A DNA stretch of 22,243 bases from a virus. The stretch is from IMG/VR virus record IMGVR_UViG_3300025860_000098, positions 1 to 22,243 of that record, one strand, 5' to 3'. Shown here in pieces: positions 21,767 through 22,243 of the stretch. The notes beneath the pieces are model-generated. The model did no database searches and was not told where the DNA came from. It was given only the letters and a program-made list of their open reading frames with translations. Within the stretch, counting starts at the first letter, position 1; every line of letters starts with the position of its first letter. Made by a program: the position numbers and the translations under genes.

Positions 21767-22099
21767 TCAGTCCTTTTTGTTAGCAATTAAAGAAAGAAGG
21801 TCATCAGTGGTTACTATCGGCTTTGACTCTTTCCAGTTACTCGCCTTCGCTTTTAGTTTCGCAGCTCCGTTGTCATTCTCCCACGAATACCAATCAAGCC
21901 ACCCGTCCTCATCGCCTAACAGCTTTGAAAGGACTTCAGTATAGTGACCAAACGTGTCATACATTGCCTTTACTGGCGAACAATCTGGATCAGCACCAAA
22001 CAAGCATTTCATCTTTGCATATTCGGCATCGATTCTCGATCTTTTTGCCGCCCAATTTGCTAACACGACGGAGTATTCAACTGCATTCGCTTCGCTCAT
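21767..22099 (-). CDS. Conserved-looking phage protein of unknown function
   Basis: 110 residues. The segment EVLSKLLGDEDGWLDWYSWE, then NGAAKLKAKA and VTTDDLLSLIANKKD, recalls a widespread phage ORF with the W-EWY-W-N motif near an acidic LLGD; this is from memory only and the role is not known. It is mostly helical and acidic. AAAGGA about 9 nt before ATG may serve as a Shine-Dalgarno sequence, and the ATG overlaps the upstream stop (ATGA). Confidence 0.7.
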   Translation of the reverse strand: MSEANAVEYSVVLANWAAKRSRIDAEYAKMKCLFGADPDCSPVKAMYDTFGHYTEVLSKLLGDEDGWLDWYSWENDNGAAKLKAKASNWKESKPIVTTDDLLSLIANKKD

Positions 22100-22243
22100 T
22101 TGTGATTATCCTTTGCGTTATCAGAGGTAAGCAGTTCGCGGATTCTAGCGTTTATGAAATCCTCTTCAGCTTGGTCTTTCGGAACCTCAGTCGATAGGAC
22201 TACGCTATTCACTGAGATTCTCGCTGGCCGTGCGGAAATCGCT
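22096..22243 (-). CDS. C-terminal end of an early gene (5' part outside window)
   Basis: The last 48 residues of a frame open to the right edge, ending at TGA 22098-22096, which overlaps the ATG of the next gene. The visible sequence SVVLSTEVPKDQAEEDFINA, then RIRELLTSDN, is helical and charged. The overlap and frame continuity support a real gene. Function cannot be judged. Confidence 0.55.
   Translation of the reverse strand, partial: AISARPARISVNSVVLSTEVPKDQAEEDFINARIRELLTSDNAKDNHK

Overview
The window is a segment of a tailed double-stranded DNA phage, or a prophage of one. Every supported gene lies on the minus strand, so the genome reads from right to left here. The lambda-type packaging and head order (small terminase, GpA-type large terminase, a gpW-position protein, portal, ClpP-like protease, capsid) and a tape-measure gene with no visible sheath gene point to a siphophage-like virion. 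No integrase, lysis gene, tRNA or CRISPR array is visible. Base composition is mixed, around half GC. Many genes lack a Shine-Dalgarno sequence and have A/C-rich or no leaders, which suggests a host that does not depend strongly on SD-led initiation. I cannot name the host.

Reading right to left: (1) 22243-20127, small early genes of mostly unknown function plus a RuvC-like Holliday junction resolvase (20584-21120). (2) 20105-18171, a Toprim plus RecA-fold primase-helicase. (3) 18170-17915, a non-coding block with nine direct copies of CCGATAG and one inverted copy, mostly about 11 bp or 22 bp apart, next to a strong hairpin and an AT-rich stretch; this looks like a replication origin. (4) 17914-14602, a small HTH protein, a small unknown protein, the terminase subunits and a small acidic protein. 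(5) 14497-10125, gpW-position protein, portal, protease (with a possible scaffold tail), capsid and a small basic-tailed protein. (6) 10026-5460, neck and tail genes up to the tape measure. (7) 5463-1, tail-tip, fibre and adhesion proteins, the last one running off the left edge.

The least expected feature is regulatory. Six late genes or gene blocks (first codons at 14497, 10026, 8835, 8293, 3144 and 1365) are preceded by the same 19-bp dyad, GTAT-N11-ATAC. At five of them a TTGNNA box, a 17-nt spacer, a TA-starting hexamer and exactly 7 nt lead straight to the ATG, so the transcript is predicted to begin at or next to the start codon (leaderless). Two of these promoters lie just after intrinsic terminators, so the structural region looks cut into separately started transcription units under one shared DNA-binding factor. 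Standard gene callers place several of these starts too far upstream, in one case at the TTG of the TTGACA box itself.
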